Positions 1 to 9,842 are shown, numbered from the stretch's first letter. The stretch: 64,000 nucleotides of DNA from Candidatus Angelobacter sp. (GCA_035643775.1 DASQPV010000016.1:154529-218528), one strand, 5' to 3'. Translations and numbers: made by a program. The notes: a model not told the origin generated them from the letters alone.

Positions 1-171
1 AGATCTATCTTCCTGTTTATCAGTAAGAAAGAACCCATATTCCTTTGAAATAATTTTTTTTAAATCAGTGTATTTCCAATCTTCTTCTATGTTAGAAGGG
101 AAGCCCTTCTTACTAAAGAAATCAAAAGCTATACATTGCAAACGATAAATATATTCTGAGGTATTTTCCAT
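1..171 (-). CDS. sufD: SufD, Fe-S cluster assembly scaffold subunit (N-terminal part; runs off the window)
   Basis: This is the first 57 codons of a gene read leftward from an ATG at 171 that leaves the window at base 1. The residues FPSNIEEDWKYTDL match the SufD amino-terminal signature, in which a glycine/proline stretch is followed by E-x-W-K-Y-T. SufD forms the SufBC2D scaffold that builds Fe-S clusters in the cytoplasm. It begins 3 bases after the sufC stop, continuing a sufB-sufC-sufD operon. Identification rests on the short motif and the gene order, and the rest of the protein is not visible. Confidence 0.85.
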   Translation of the reverse strand, partial: MENTSEYIYRLQCIAFDFFSKKGFPSNIEEDWKYTDLKKIISKEYGFFLTDKQEDRS

Positions 172-174
172 TAA

Positions 175-939
175 CTAAACTTTATGCTCTTTTCGAATAC
201 ATTCATATCCCATTTTTTCAAGATTAAAAGCGATTTCTTTTCCACCTGATTTTATAATCTTTCCATTATCCAAAATATGGACATAATCTGGAGTCACATA
301 TTCCAAAATTCTTTGATAATGAGTAATTATTAAAAAAGCATTTTTAATACTTCTCATTGCATTAATGAGATTGGAAACAACACGAAGAGAATCTATATCT
401 AATCCTGAATCCGTTTCATCAAGTATAATGAATTTAGGATTTAGAATACTCATTTGAAGAATTTCATTACGCTTTTTCTCACCTCCAGAAAAACCTTCGT
501 TAACAGCCCTGTAAAGTATTTTTTCATCAATTCCTAGTATTTTAGAATACTTCCGAACTTTTTTAAGAATTTCTACTGATGGAATTTCTTCCATTTTTTT
601 AGCTTTTCTGAAGGAATTCACAGCAGTTATGATAAAATTTATTACAGATATTCCAGGTATATCTACTGGATCTTGAAAAGAAAGAAATATTCCCAAATGC
701 GCTCTACTTTCCGGAGAAATATCTAAAATGTTTTTTTTTTCAAAAAAAATAGCTCCCTTTGTAACCTTATACTCTTTTTTTCCAGCAATTACTGATGAAA
801 GCGTGCTTTTTCCAGAACCGTTTGGCCCCATAAGAGCATGGACTTGATTCGCTTGTATTTCTAGATTAACACCTTTAAGAATTTCTTTGTTTTCTAAAGA
901 AACATGCAAATCAATAATTTTTAACATAATAAAAGACAT
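175..939 (-). CDS. sufC: SufC, ATPase of the SufBCD Fe-S cluster assembly complex
   Basis: This 254-residue ABC-type ATPase powers cluster assembly on the SufBD scaffold. Visible motifs are Walker A GPNGSGKST (about residues 38-46), the ABC signature SGGEKKR, and Walker B FIILDETDSGLD. There are no membrane segments, as expected for this soluble family. The ATG at 939 overlaps the sufB stop (TAATG), which favours translational coupling. A second ATG at 927 (MLKIIDLHV) fits the usual family start better, so the true protein may be four residues shorter. An A10 tract at 731-740 is in frame. It lies mid-operon between sufB and sufD. Confidence 0.95.
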   Translation of the reverse strand: MSFIMLKIIDLHVSLENKEILKGVNLEIQANQVHALMGPNGSGKSTLSSVIAGKKEYKVTKGAIFFEKKNILDISPESRAHLGIFLSFQDPVDIPGISVINFIITAVNSFRKAKKMEEIPSVEILKKVRKYSKILGIDEKILYRAVNEGFSGGEKKRNEILQMSILNPKFIILDETDSGLDIDSLRVVSNLINAMRSIKNAFLIITHYQRILEYVTPDYVHILDNGKIIKSGGKEIAFNLEKMGYECIRKEHKV

Positions 940-2378
940 TAACCTATTGTTCCGTCTAAAGATATTTCTAAAAGTTTCTGTGCTTCTACTGCGAATTCCA
1001 GTGGCAATTTTTTAAGAACGATACGACTAAATCCCCCAATAATAAGTGATATAGCTTTTTCTTTATCGATTCCTCTTTGAGCACAATAAAAAATTTGTTC
1101 GACCTCTATTTTTGAGGTAGAAGCTTCATGCTCAACCATAGACTCTGGGTTTTTTACTTCTATATAAGGAAAAGTATGAGCTCCACACTTATTACCGAGT
1201 AGCAATGAATCACATTGAGAAAAATTTCTTGCATTCTTTGCTTTTGTAGATATTTTAACTAAACCTCTATAATTGTTTTGCGCTTTTCCAGATGAAACTC
1301 CTTTGGAAATAATAGTGCTTCTTGTGTTTTTACCAATGTGGATCATTTTAGTACCTGTATCAGCCTGCTGAAAATTCCTAGTTATAGATAAAGAATAAAA
1401 TTCTCCAAAAGAGTTATCCCCTTTTAAAATGCAAGATGGATATTTCCACGTAATAGATGATCCTGTTTCTACTTGAGTCCAAGAAATTTTAGCATTTTTT
1501 TCACATAAACCTCTTTTAGTGACAAAATTATATACTCCTCCCTTGCCTTTTTTATTTCCTGGATACCAATTTTGAATAGTAGAATACTTTATTTCTGAAT
1601 TTTCTAAGGCAATAAGTTCTACTACTGCTGCGTGTAATTGGGTTTCATTTCGTATAGGAGCTGTACATCCTTCAAGATAGCTTACATAAGAATTTTTATC
1701 TGCTATAATAAGAGTCCTTTCGAACTGTCCTGTTCCACTTTCATTGATCCTAAAATAGGTAGAAAGCTCAACTGGACATCGTATTCCGCAAGGAATATAA
1801 CAAAAAGATCCATCAGAAAATACAGAAGAATTAAGTGCCGAATAAAAATTATCATCTTTAGGCACTACTTTTCCTATGTATTTTTTTATCAATTCTGGAT
1901 ATTTTCTAATAGCTTCGCTAATTGAGCAAAAAATTATACCTTTTTCAAAAAGAATTTTTTTAAGGGTCGTACCTAACGAAACGGAATCCATTACAATATC
2001 TACTGCAACTACACCTGAAAGTCTTTTTTGTTCTTCAATAGTAATCCCAAGCTTGTTTAAGGTATCCCTCAATTCAGGATCAACTTCTTCCAAGCTATTC
2101 AATTTAGTTTTAGGTGCAGAATAATAACTAATATCTTGAAAATTTTGCCTTTTATATTTTATATTACCCCATTTAGGCTCTGAAATTTTTTTCCAAATGC
2201 AAAAGGCATCTAACCTCCATTGTAGCATCCATTCTGGTTCTTTTTTTTTTTTAGAAATAGAATGGATAACCTTCTCATTTAGCCCTTTTGCAAACTTATC
2301 GCATTCAATATTTGTATAGAAACCGTATTTATATTCAGATTCGATAACTTCTTGAAGAAGTTTATCTCTTTTTCTCAT
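939..2378 (-). CDS. sufB: SufB, Fe-S cluster assembly scaffold
   Basis: The 479-residue SufB is the scaffold on which Fe-S clusters form from SufS/SufE sulfur. The length and the conserved core ([27 protein letters not shown] and the C-terminal [19 protein letters not shown]) are typical. Products such as LipA, MiaB and MtaB in this window need Fe-S clusters, so the operon is likely indispensable. The start at 2378 lies only 10 bases from the divergent pheS start, so its promoter must sit largely inside pheS. An A12 run (2241-2252) encodes a lysine stretch and is in frame. Confidence 0.96.
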   Translation of the reverse strand: MRKRDKLLQEVIESEYKYGFYTNIECDKFAKGLNEKVIHSISKKKKEPEWMLQWRLDAFCIWKKISEPKWGNIKYKRQNFQDISYYSAPKTKLNSLEEVDPELRDTLNKLGITIEEQKRLSGVVAVDIVMDSVSLGTTLKKILFEKGIIFCSISEAIRKYPELIKKYIGKVVPKDDNFYSALNSSVFSDGSFCYIPCGIRCPVELSTYFRINESGTGQFERTLIIADKNSYVSYLEGCTAPIRNETQLHAAVVELIALENSEIKYSTIQNWYPGNKKGKGGVYNFVTKRGLCEKNAKISWTQVETGSSITWKYPSCILKGDNSFGEFYSLSITRNFQQADTGTKMIHIGKNTRSTIISKGVSSGKAQNNYRGLVKISTKAKNARNFSQCDSLLLGNKCGAHTFPYIEVKNPESMVEHEASTSKIEVEQIFYCAQRGIDKEKAISLIIGGFSRIVLKKLPLEFAVEAQKLLEISLDGTIG

Positions 2379-2388
2379 TGAAGCATAT

Positions 2389-3372
2389 ATGATAAAAAAA
2401 ATAAAAGAAATTCAAAAAGAAGCGTCAGGTTTCCAAGCTGTAAAGCTTCAAGATATCGAAGATTTCCGGATTAAGTACCTAGGTAAAAATGGGCTAATTC
2501 CAACCCTATTTGGAGAATTAAAAAATCTTTCAAAAACAGAAAAAAAAAGGTTTGGAGGTAACATTAACCTGCTAAAAAGTATTGTATTGGATATAATACA
2601 GAAGAACAAGAAAGAACTTTCAGAGGAAGAAAAAAAATCAGAGGAAATGGACTTTACCCTTCCAGGCTATTCTTGGGAACTAGGAGCTAGACATCCTATT
2701 TCTAAAGTGAAGAATAAAATTGTGAAAATTTTTGAAAGAATTGGATTTCTTTTATGCAAGGGGCCAGAAATTGAAGATGATTGGCATAATTTTACTGCTT
2801 TAAATTTTCCTGAACAGCATCCTGCTCGAGAAATGCAAGACACTTTTTTTATTGAAAAAAATACGGATATTTTATTGCGAACACATACTTCTTCAGTTCA
2901 AATTAGATACATGAAAAATAATCCCCCTCCAATTAGAATTATTTCTAATGGAAGAGTTTATAGAAATGAAGTAATATCCTCTCATTCGCATTGCATGTTC
3001 CATCAAATTGAAGGGTTATTTGTGGATAAAGGGGTTTCTTTCGCAGATCTAAAACAAACCATTCAATATTTGAAACATTCTATTTTTGTAAATTCAAAAA
3101 TTAGAGTAAGACCTTCCTATTTTCCATTTACAGCGCCTAGTGCAGAAATAGATATCCAATTATCTAGTAATGGTCCTTGGTTAGAAGTTCTGGGTTGCGG
3201 TTTGGTGAATCCAAAGGTTTTGAAAAATGTTGGAATAGACCCAGAAGTTTATTCTGGATTTGCTTTTGGTATAGGGATTGAACGTATTGCACTTTTGCTT
3301 TATCAAATAAACGATATACGATTATATTTTGATAATGATCTTCGATTTTTGCCTCAATTTAGGAGCGAATAG
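2389..3372 (+). CDS. pheS: Phenylalanyl-tRNA synthetase alpha subunit
   Basis: PheS is the catalytic subunit of the alpha2beta2 enzyme that charges tRNA-Phe. The 327-residue protein has a basic, coiled N-terminal region of about 85 residues that binds tRNA. The class II catalytic core follows: [27 protein letters not shown] (motif 2 region), [19 protein letters not shown], and motif 3 [14 protein letters not shown]. Its length is normal. The partner pheT is not in this window. The 3' end overlaps the convergent rlmB by 14 bases, and the start is 10 bases from sufB. Confidence 0.97.
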   Translation: MIKKIKEIQKEASGFQAVKLQDIEDFRIKYLGKNGLIPTLFGELKNLSKTEKKRFGGNINLLKSIVLDIIQKNKKELSEEEKKSEEMDFTLPGYSWELGARHPISKVKNKIVKIFERIGFLLCKGPEIEDDWHNFTALNFPEQHPAREMQDTFFIEKNTDILLRTHTSSVQIRYMKNNPPPIRIISNGRVYRNEVISSHSHCMFHQIEGLFVDKGVSFADLKQTIQYLKHSIFVNSKIRVRPSYFPFTAPSAEIDIQLSSNGPWLEVLGCGLVNPKVLKNVGIDPEVYSGFAFGIGIERIALLLYQINDIRLYFDNDLRFLPQFRSE

Positions 3373-4081
3373 TACGTTGTCTCAAGGTTTCATATAGGGC
3401 AATCCCGCATGCTGTGGAAACGTTAAGTGAATTAATACCTTGCACAGGAATTTTTATTTGATAATCGCAAATAGTTATATATTTATTATGGATTCCATTT
3501 TTTTCACTTCCCAAAATTAAGGCTAAGGGTACTGTAAGATTTTCTTCCCAAAAAAGCCTTTTTGCTTTTTCAGTAACTGCTAAAATTCTAATTCCAGAAT
3601 TTTTTAAAAAAAAAATAGTTTTTTTTAGATCATTTTCTTTACAAATAGGTATTCTGAAAATTGCACCTGAAGAAGTTTTTATAGAGTCTGCTCCAATATA
3701 GGGAGTTTCTTTAGTGGGAATTATAACTGCATCTGTCCCTGCACATACGGCAGTACGAAGTATTGCCCCAAAATTTCGTACGTCTGTTATTCTGTCTAAA
3801 ATTAACAGTAAAGGAGTTTTACCATTTTCATAAAAAATAGGTAACAAATTTTCAATTCTATGAAAATTAATTGGAGAAATTAACGCAAGAACACCTTGAT
3901 GATTTTTTCTAGTGAGTCTATTGAGTTTATCTATAGGAACCATTTGAAGAGGAATTTCATTTCTTTTTATCAAAAGCATAAGCTTTTGTTGATTAAAACT
4001 TTTTTTCATTAAGATCTTATAGATCCTTACACCTGATTGAATAGCCTCTATTAATGGATGGATACCGTATATAAAGTTCAT
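3359..4081 (-). CDS. rlmB: 23S rRNA 2'-O-methyltransferase RlmB-type (TrmH/SpoU family)
   Basis: This 240-residue SpoU-class methyltransferase is expected to methylate the ribose of a guanosine in 23S rRNA using S-adenosylmethionine. The N-terminal substrate-binding domain begins YGIHPLIEAIQSG. The knotted catalytic domain shows the three SpoU motifs: DRITDVRNFGAILRTA, LILGSEKNGI and SLNVSTACGIALYE. Members of the family modify different RNAs, so the exact target is inferred from similarity to RlmB. Its 3' end overlaps pheS by 14 bases tail to tail. Confidence 0.9.
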   Translation of the reverse strand: MNFIYGIHPLIEAIQSGVRIYKILMKKSFNQQKLMLLIKRNEIPLQMVPIDKLNRLTRKNHQGVLALISPINFHRIENLLPIFYENGKTPLLLILDRITDVRNFGAILRTAVCAGTDAVIIPTKETPYIGADSIKTSSGAIFRIPICKENDLKKTIFFLKNSGIRILAVTEKAKRLFWEENLTVPLALILGSEKNGIHNKYITICDYQIKIPVQGINSLNVSTACGIALYETLRQRTIRS

Positions 4082-4118
4082 AGTATCTACTTAAGCTTAT
4101 AAAATAATTTTTAACCAG

Positions 4119-4144
4119 TTTTCTCATAATTTTTTCTCATAATT
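4119..4144. repeat. Perfect 13-bp tandem duplication in the rlmB-pdhB spacer
   Basis: The 13-mer TTTTCTCATAATT occurs twice head to tail (4119-4131 and 4132-4144) with no mismatch. It lies 11 bases before the 20-bp palindrome upstream of pdhB. It could be replication slippage in a neutral spacer or a doubled recognition site. Nothing here decides between them. Confidence 0.85.
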
Positions 4145-4154
4145 ATCATAAAAC

Positions 4155-4174
4155 ATAGAGTCATATGACTCTAT
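4155..4174. promoter_or_regulatory. Perfect 20-bp palindrome upstream of pdhB
   Basis: ATAGAGTCATATGACTCTAT equals its own reverse complement over all 20 bases and ends 32 bases before the pdhB start, in the divergent rlmB-pdhB spacer. It has no separate loop, so it is better suited to binding a dimeric protein than to forming a stable hairpin. It is not followed by a T-run, which argues against an intrinsic terminator. An operator role is inference. Confidence 0.5.
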
Positions 4175-4206
4175 CCTGTTAAAAGTGAAAATTTCAACCC
4201 TGAAAT

Positions 4207-5181
4207 ATGAAAGAAGTAACTTTTAGAGAGGCTATATCGGAAGCTATGAGTGAAGAAATGAGAAGGGATCCAACCGTTTATTTAATGGGAGAAGAAGTAG
4301 CTGAATACAACGGAGCATATAAAACTTCTCAAGGAATGCTGGAAGAGTTTGGACCTGCAAGAGTAATAGATACACCAATTTCAGAACTAGGATTTTCTGG
4401 TATTGGAATTGGTTCAGCAATGAATGGGTGCAGGCCAATCATTGAATTTATGACATTTAATTTTTCTTTAATAGCGATTGATCAGATTATAAATAATGCA
4501 GCTAAGATTTATCAAATGAGTGGGGGTCAGTGGAATATTCCTATAGTTTTTAGAGGTCCCACTGCATCCGCTGGACAATTAGGTGCAACGCATTCTCAAT
4601 CTTTTGAAAATTGGTATGCTAACTGTCCTGGATTAAAGGTAATCGTTCCCTCAAATCCTTATGATGCGAAAGGTCTTTTAAAGGCTGCTATTAGAGATGA
4701 TGATCCTGTTATTTTTATGGAATCTGAACATATGTATAGCGAAACTATGTTCCTTCCAGATGAAGAATATCTTGTACCTATTGGGCTAGCTAGTGTAAAA
4801 AAAAAAGGAGATGATGTAACGCTAGTTTCATTTGGAAAAATTTTAAAAGTAGCTTTTAAAGTTATTGAAAAATTATCTGAAGATAATGTTGAAGTGGAGT
4901 TAATTGATCTTCGTACAGTACGTCCCTTGGATTATAATACAATATTAACTTCTGTTAGGAAAACGAATAGACTAGTTCTGCTTGAAGAATCTTGGCCTTT
5001 AGCTTCTATTTCTGCGGAAATATCCTATGTTTTGCAACAAAAAGCTTTTGATAGTCTTTATGCTCCGATAAAAAGGATAACATTACCAGATGTTCCAGCT
5101 ATTTATTCATCTGCTTTGATGGAATATTGGTACCCTACTCTAGAAGAAGTAGTCTCTACCGTAAAAGAGGTTTTAAAATAA
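4207..5181 (+). CDS. pdhB: Pyruvate dehydrogenase E1 component, beta subunit
   Basis: The 324-residue thiamine-diphosphate-dependent E1-beta decarboxylates pyruvate together with E1-alpha and passes the acyl group to lipoylated E2. The sequence is full length and well conserved: VTFREAISEAM at the start, GEEVAEYNGAYKTSQGM, DTPISELGFSGIGIGSAM, and GQLGATHSQSFENWY in the pyrimidine domain. The C-terminal transketolase domain includes VELIDLRTVRPLDY. Solitary pdhB, apart from pdhA and the E2 gene, is usual in Flavobacteria. It is read with the ATP synthase genes 7 bases downstream. lipA in this window supplies the lipoyl cofactor of the same complex. Confidence 0.96.
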   Translation: MKEVTFREAISEAMSEEMRRDPTVYLMGEEVAEYNGAYKTSQGMLEEFGPARVIDTPISELGFSGIGIGSAMNGCRPIIEFMTFNFSLIAIDQIINNAAKIYQMSGGQWNIPIVFRGPTASAGQLGATHSQSFENWYANCPGLKVIVPSNPYDAKGLLKAAIRDDDPVIFMESEHMYSETMFLPDEEYLVPIGLASVKKKGDDVTLVSFGKILKVAFKVIEKLSEDNVEVELIDLRTVRPLDYNTILTSVRKTNRLVLLEESWPLASISAEISYVLQQKAFDSLYAPIKRITLPDVPAIYSSALMEYWYPTLEEVVSTVKEVLK

Positions 5182-5188
5182 AAAACTT

Positions 5189-6181
5189 TTGAAGATATTT
5201 TTTTATTATGTTTCCTTTCTTCTATTTTTTTTGATCGCTTCTCCGCCGAAATCAAATCATTTTAATCCATCTAAGGGCATCTTAGATCATATAAAAGATG
5301 CTCATGAATGGCATATTTTTGGAAAAGAAATGATAATTTCTCTTCCTATAATTTTATGGGATAGAGGGTTTCGTATTTTTCTTTCGTCAGTATTTAATCA
5401 TGGAAATAAATTCATAGAAGGCAACCATTGCTACTACAGATTCTTTCAAGATAGAATATACAAGACTAATTATTACGGCTACTTAGTTTTCGATTTATAT
5501 GGCCATCCTGTTAATGAAAACCCATTAGATTTTTCAGTAACTAAAAACGTATTAACGTCTATAATTTCTTCTCTAATTCTATTTATTTTTGTCTTTTTTC
5601 TAAAAAAATCTGAAAAAATTCTTGAATTTTCGGTTTCTTTCGTACGTGATGAAATTGCTATTCCTACTCTGGGAGTAGAAAAGTATAACTCTTATCTTCC
5701 TTTTTTATTAACTCTATTTTTTTTTATTTTTATAAATAATCTTTTAGGTCTTTTACCTGGATCGTCCAATTTTACAGGAAACATTAGTGTTACATTAGCT
5801 TTATCTAGTATAACTTTTTTTACGGTAAACTTCAACTCTAGCAAAACTTATTGGAAACATGTACTTTGGAATGAGGGGGTTCCTCTTTTTGTAAGATTCA
5901 TTTTATTTCCAATAGAAATAGCAGAGATACTTATAAGACCAATAACATTATGCATTAGGCTATTTGCCAATGTTACCGCAGGCCACATTGTGTTAATAAG
6001 TTTTATTTTTCTCATTTTCATTTTAAAGAGTATATCTATCGCAGTCTTTTCATTAGCTTTTTCCCTACTTGTTTCAGTTCTTGAAATATTGGTTGCTTTT
6101 TTACAATCTTTTATTTTTACAGTTTTATCTTCTTTGTTTATTGGAATGACTATTGTGGAACATCATCAGCTAGAAGAGTAA
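5189..6181 (+). CDS. atpB: ATP synthase F0 subunit a
   Basis: Subunit a is the membrane stator of the proton channel. The 330-residue protein starts with a hydrophobic, signal-like segment (about residues 4-18), then a soluble region to about residue 110 and several membrane helices, as in other Bacteroidota. The essential channel arginine lies in RPITLCIRLFANVTAGH. The only suitable start is TTG at 5189, because the next in-frame methionine (residue 48) would remove the leader. The stop overlaps the atpE start (TAATG). Confidence 0.95.
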   Translation: MKIFFYYVSFLLFFLIASPPKSNHFNPSKGILDHIKDAHEWHIFGKEMIISLPIILWDRGFRIFLSSVFNHGNKFIEGNHCYYRFFQDRIYKTNYYGYLVFDLYGHPVNENPLDFSVTKNVLTSIISSLILFIFVFFLKKSEKILEFSVSFVRDEIAIPTLGVEKYNSYLPFLLTLFFFIFINNLLGLLPGSSNFTGNISVTLALSSITFFTVNFNSSKTYWKHVLWNEGVPLFVRFILFPIEIAEILIRPITLCIRLFANVTAGHIVLISFIFLIFILKSISIAVFSLAFSLLVSVLEILVAFLQSFIFTVLSSLFIGMTIVEHHQLEE

Positions 6182-6408
6182 TGGAATCAAATTTTATATA
6201 CGTTGGTTTGACCGTTATAGGTGCTGGATTAGTTGTTATAGGTGCTGGATTTGGAATAGGAAAAATTGGGAGTTCAGCGATGGAAGCTATTGCTAGACAG
6301 CCTGAAGCTTCTGGAAAGATTCAGGCATCTATGATCATTTCTGCAGCTCTAATAGAGGGAGCAGCACTTTTCGGTGTGGTTACTGCTCTTCTTGCTGTTC
6401 TTAAATAG
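6181..6408 (+). CDS. atpE: ATP synthase F0 subunit c
   Basis: This 75-residue hairpin of two membrane helices forms the rotating c-ring. Helix 1 is glycine-rich (VIGAGLVVIGAGFGIGKIG), the polar loop is AIARQPEASGKIQ, and helix 2 carries the ion-binding glutamate in AALIEGAALFG. The ligand pattern looks proton-type, not the sodium type. The ATG overlaps the atpB stop by one base, suggesting coupled translation. The near-identical DNA of the two GAG repeats in helix 1 reflects the normal protein pattern. Confidence 0.97.
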   Translation: MESNFIYVGLTVIGAGLVVIGAGFGIGKIGSSAMEAIARQPEASGKIQASMIISAALIEGAALFGVVTALLAVLK

Positions 6409-6419
6409 CAATACTTTTT

Positions 6420-6908
6420 ATGGATTTGTTAGCTCCTTCCGAAGGATTAATTATTTGGCAAACAATTATTTTTATTATTTTATTAGTTTTACTAAGGAGA
6501 TTTGCTTGGAAGTATCTTATAGAAATTATTGAAAAACGCGAAAAAAAAATATTCTCTGACTTAGAGAAAGCGAGACAAGCTAATCAAGAATTAAAATTCT
6601 TGATGATTAAAAAAGATAAAATTTTAAGAGAAGCTTGCATAGAACGAGATTTTCTTTTAAAAGAGGCTCTCTCCATAAAAGAAAAGATAGAGTTAGAGGC
6701 ACTGGAAAAGTCCAAAATTGAAAGTGAAAGGATGCTTGAACAAGCTATAGATGTTATAAAAAACGAGAAATCTGTTGCTCTAAATTCTTTGAAAAAACAT
6801 ATAGCCGAAATATCTATTAGGATTTACGAAAAATTGCTTAAGCAGGAATTAAGTAAAGAAAATAAACAAAAAGAATTTATTCATAAATTGATTGATGAAT
6901 TTAATTGA
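6420..6908 (+). CDS. atpF: ATP synthase F0 subunit b
   Basis: The 162-residue subunit b has one N-terminal membrane helix (about residues 10-27, IIWQTIIFIILLVLLRRF). A long charged coiled coil follows and reaches up to the F1 head. Length and layout are typical of Bacteroidota subunit b. The coil is lysine/glutamate rich, with no break that would suggest decay. It lies third in the atpBEFHAG operon, and its 3' end overlaps the atpH start. Confidence 0.95.
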   Translation: MDLLAPSEGLIIWQTIIFIILLVLLRRFAWKYLIEIIEKREKKIFSDLEKARQANQELKFLMIKKDKILREACIERDFLLKEALSIKEKIELEALEKSKIESERMLEQAIDVIKNEKSVALNSLKKHIAEISIRIYEKLLKQELSKENKQKEFIHKLIDEFN

Positions 6909-7434
6909 TACCAAAGCTACGAATATAGCTAAAATTTATGCAAAGGGTCTTTTCAAATATGCTAAGGAAAATTACTGTTTTGATTCTGTCCTTTCAGAAA
7001 TGAAAAATCTATATGATATTTTTCAAAAAAATAAAGATTTATTCTCATTTTTCAAAAGCTTCAGCAAAAAAAGTAAATTACGAATTTACCAAGAATTATT
7101 CAAAAATTTTTCCAAAGTCTCTCAAATATTTATTAGGCTTGTAATTGAGCAAAGAAGGGAATCCCATCTATCTAAGATAGCCAAGGAATATCAAAGGCTT
7201 TACCGTTTAAATATATTAAGGATAAAGATTATTACTTCAGCATCTATAGAAAATTATTTTTTTGAAAAAATTATAAAAAAAATACTTAGAGATAAGTATA
7301 GAAAAAAGTACATGCTTAAATGCCAAGTTCATAAAGAAATTATTGGGGGTTTTTTACTTTATGTAGAAAACAGGTGTTGGAATGCTAGTGTTCTAGGACT
7401 GATTTCTCAGGTTCGGAGAAAACTCCAAGCGTGA
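6895..7434 (+). CDS. atpH: ATP synthase F1 subunit delta
   Basis: Subunit delta joins the b stalk to the F1 head. About 179 residues are coded from the ATG at 6895, which overlaps the end of atpF by 14 bases. A TTG directly upstream (6892) is a less likely start. The N-terminal segment ATNIAKIYAKGLFKYAKE and the C-terminal KEIIGGFLLYVENRCWNASV, related to the family signature GG..(I/V)..gd...D.S, identify it. In the C-terminal signature the usual acidic residue is asparagine, a common drift in symbionts. Position between atpF and atpA supports the call. Confidence 0.92.
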   Translation: MNLIDTKATNIAKIYAKGLFKYAKENYCFDSVLSEMKNLYDIFQKNKDLFSFFKSFSKKSKLRIYQELFKNFSKVSQIFIRLVIEQRRESHLSKIAKEYQRLYRLNILRIKIITSASIENYFFEKIIKKILRDKYRKKYMLKCQVHKEIIGGFLLYVENRCWNASVLGLISQVRRKLQA

Positions 7435-7451
7435 GGAAATGAAAAATTGAT

Positions 7452-9035
7452 ATGTCGGAAATAAAACCATCTGAAATATCGGAATTGATAAAACATAGAA
7501 TTTCTGAATTAAGCTCCAATATTGAATATTCCGAATCAGGCTTTGTTTTCCAAAATGGAGATAGCGTTGCTAGAGTTTTCGGACTTGAAAAAGTTTGTTC
7601 TGGAGAGTTGGTTCAATTCCATACTGGAATAAAAGGGATTGTCCTTAATCTTGAGGAAGATTATGTCAGTGTAGTTTTTCTAGGTCCTTCAGATAATATT
7701 CGAGAAGGAGATATAGTCAAAAGAAGCGGACGCTTAGCTAGTATTTATGTAGGGGAAGGAATGCTAGGACGAGTCGTTAATGCTCTCGGAAATCCTATAG
7801 ACGGAAAAGGCCCAATTCAAGGTAAACTTTTTGAATTACCTTTAGAACGAAAGGCGCCAGGTGTAATTTTTCGTCAACCAGTTAATGAGCCTTTGCATAC
7901 AGGAATTAAAGCAATAGATATTATGGTTCCAATTGGACGAGGCCAACGCCAACTTATAGTTGGGGATAGACAAACTGGGAAAACGACTCTAGCAATTGAT
8001 ACGATCCTTAATCAAAAAAGACTTTATGAAAGTAGCAATCCCATATATTGCATCTATGTAGCTATCAGTCAAAAAGGATCTTCTGTTGCTGGTATTCTAA
8101 AAACTCTTCGAGAGCATGGTGCTCTATCTTACACAGTTTTAGTAGTAGCTAGCGCAGCTGACCCAGCACCTATGCAAATTTTCGCTCCTTTTGCCGGAAC
8201 GTCTATTGGAGAATTTTTTAGAGATATGGGAAAATCTGCGTTGATTATTTACGATGATCTTTCCAAACAAGCTGTTTCATATAGGGAAGTTTCTTTACTT
8301 CTTAATCGACCCCCAGGCAGGGAAGCTTATCCTGGAGATGTTTTTTATTTACACTCTCGTCTACTTGAGAGATCCGCTAAAATTATTGAAGATGATGTCC
8401 TTGCTAGACAAATGAATGATTTACCAGATTCTCTTAAAAAGTTTGTGAAAGGGGGAGGATCGTTAACTGCATTGCCTATTGTAGAAACTCAATATGGAGA
8501 TGTTTCCTCTTATATTCCTACAAATGTTATATCCATAACTGATGGCCAAATTTTTCTTGAGTCAGATTTGTTCAATGCTGGAGTTCGTCCTGCTATTAAT
8601 GAAGGAATTTCTGTTTCTAGGGTAGGAGGAGAAGCTCAGATTGCATCTATGAAAAAACTATCTGGAACATTTAAATTGGATCAATCACAGTTTAGAGAAT
8701 TAGAGGGATTTTCCAAATTTAGTTCTGATTTAGATACAACAACTATATCTCTAATTCATAAAGGTCGTTGTAATGTAGAATTACTTAATCAAGCAATTAA
8801 TTCACCATATAAAATATCTGATCAAATAGCACTTGTATATGCAAGTACAAAAAATCTTCTTAAAGATATTCCTGTAAATAAAGTAAAAGATTTTGAAAAA
8901 GAATATTTAAGTTATTTGAATAATCAGCATTCAGAGGTAATTTCTGGTTTAGAAAAAGGAATTTTAAATGATAAGTTTACAGATGTTTTGGAGAAAATTG
9001 CCTTACAATTAAGTATTAAATATAAGCATTCCTAA
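7452..9035 (+). CDS. atpA: ATP synthase F1 subunit alpha
   Basis: The 527-residue alpha subunit forms the non-catalytic nucleotide sites of the F1 hexamer. The P-loop [13 protein letters not shown] (about residues 172-184), the visible arginine-containing stretch [17 protein letters not shown] and the N-terminal beta-barrel are intact, and the length is normal. The catalytic partner atpD, with atpC, is absent from the operon. This is the usual split in Bacteroidota, so those genes should lie elsewhere. Confidence 0.98.
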   Translation: MSEIKPSEISELIKHRISELSSNIEYSESGFVFQNGDSVARVFGLEKVCSGELVQFHTGIKGIVLNLEEDYVSVVFLGPSDNIREGDIVKRSGRLASIYVGEGMLGRVVNALGNPIDGKGPIQGKLFELPLERKAPGVIFRQPVNEPLHTGIKAIDIMVPIGRGQRQLIVGDRQTGKTTLAIDTILNQKRLYESSNPIYCIYVAISQKGSSVAGILKTLREHGALSYTVLVVASAADPAPMQIFAPFAGTSIGEFFRDMGKSALIIYDDLSKQAVSYREVSLLLNRPPGREAYPGDVFYLHSRLLERSAKIIEDDVLARQMNDLPDSLKKFVKGGGSLTALPIVETQYGDVSSYIPTNVISITDGQIFLESDLFNAGVRPAINEGISVSRVGGEAQIASMKKLSGTFKLDQSQFRELEGFSKFSSDLDTTTISLIHKGRCNVELLNQAINSPYKISDQIALVYASTKNLLKDIPVNKVKDFEKEYLSYLNNQHSEVISGLEKGILNDKFTDVLEKIALQLSIKYKHS

Positions 9036-9041
9036 TCTATC

Positions 9042-9842
9042 ATGTCTTTAGGGTTAAAGGAAATAAAAGGGAGGATCCATTCAGTGTCTTCTATCATGCA
9101 AATTACCTCTGCTATGAAAGTAGTTTCTGCTTCAAAACTTAAAAAATATGGGGAAATACTTTATCGTATTTGTCATTATGTAAATAAGCTGGAAGAGATA
9201 TTAAAAAAAATGAGCTATTCTTGGGGTCGAAATTTATCCAAAAAATCATTATTCGTTGTATTTACTTCGCATAGGGGATTATGCGGAACTTTTAACACCT
9301 CCATCTTCCGTATGATAGAAAATCTTCTAAAGACAAAATCTTCCAAAGAAATTCATCTAATGATAATAGGAAAAAAAGGAATAGATTTTTTTGAAAAAAA
9401 AAAATATAAAATATTAAACGAAAATAAAATTTCTAAAATATCTATTCTGTCAAAGAAACTAATGCAAAAGTTTTTTAACATGGATTTTTTCTCAATAGAT
9501 TTAGCGTATAATACACCAAAAAGTCTGAAATATCAAAAAACCATTAGAAAGCGATTTCTACCTTTTTCTTTCTCATCTAGAGCATATGTTAACTTTCTTT
9601 TTGAACCTTCAAAAGAAAGAATTTTTGATTCTATTATCCCAATGATATTAAGAATAAATTTTATCAAAGCTTTTTTGGAATCAACTGTATCGGAAAATAC
9701 AGCTAGAATGACTTCCATGCATATAGCTACTGAAAATGCCTCAGATTTAAAATCTGAGCTAACATTGAGTTCGAACAAAATAAGACAAGAAGCTATTACA
9801 AAAGAGATTTTAGAAATTATTGGAGGAACAAAAAAATTATGA
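9042..9842 (+). CDS. atpG: ATP synthase F1 subunit gamma
   Basis: Gamma is the rotating central shaft. The 266-residue protein keeps the two terminal helices: LKEIKGRIHSVSSIMQITSAMKVVSASKL at the N-terminal end (signature I.SV.....IT.AM..V) and NKIRQEAITKEILEIIGG at the C-terminal end. It is somewhat shorter than free-living homologues (about 285-290), with loss confined to the middle Rossmann-like domain. An A11 tract (9394-9404) is in frame. The stop overlaps the trpS ATG (ATGA), so trpS is likely cotranslated. Confidence 0.95.
   Translation: MSLGLKEIKGRIHSVSSIMQITSAMKVVSASKLKKYGEILYRICHYVNKLEEILKKMSYSWGRNLSKKSLFVVFTSHRGLCGTFNTSIFRMIENLLKTKSSKEIHLMIIGKKGIDFFEKKKYKILNENKISKISILSKKLMQKFFNMDFFSIDLAYNTPKSLKYQKTIRKRFLPFSFSSRAYVNFLFEPSKERIFDSIIPMILRINFIKAFLESTVSENTARMTSMHIATENASDLKSELTLSSNKIRQEAITKEILEIIGGTKKL

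Noticed and set aside
1638-2124. Open frames on the + strand inside sufB
   Set aside because: They are antisense to a strongly conserved gene, have no recognisable motif, and show the odd composition of shadow frames.
6213-6252. Near-identical 17-base repeat in atpE
   Set aside because: It encodes the normal repeated GAG motif of c-subunit helix 1 and needs no special explanation.
5189-9842. Missing atpD and atpC interpreted as gene loss
   Set aside because: Bacteroidota normally carry atpD-atpC at a separate locus, so absence from this operon is expected.
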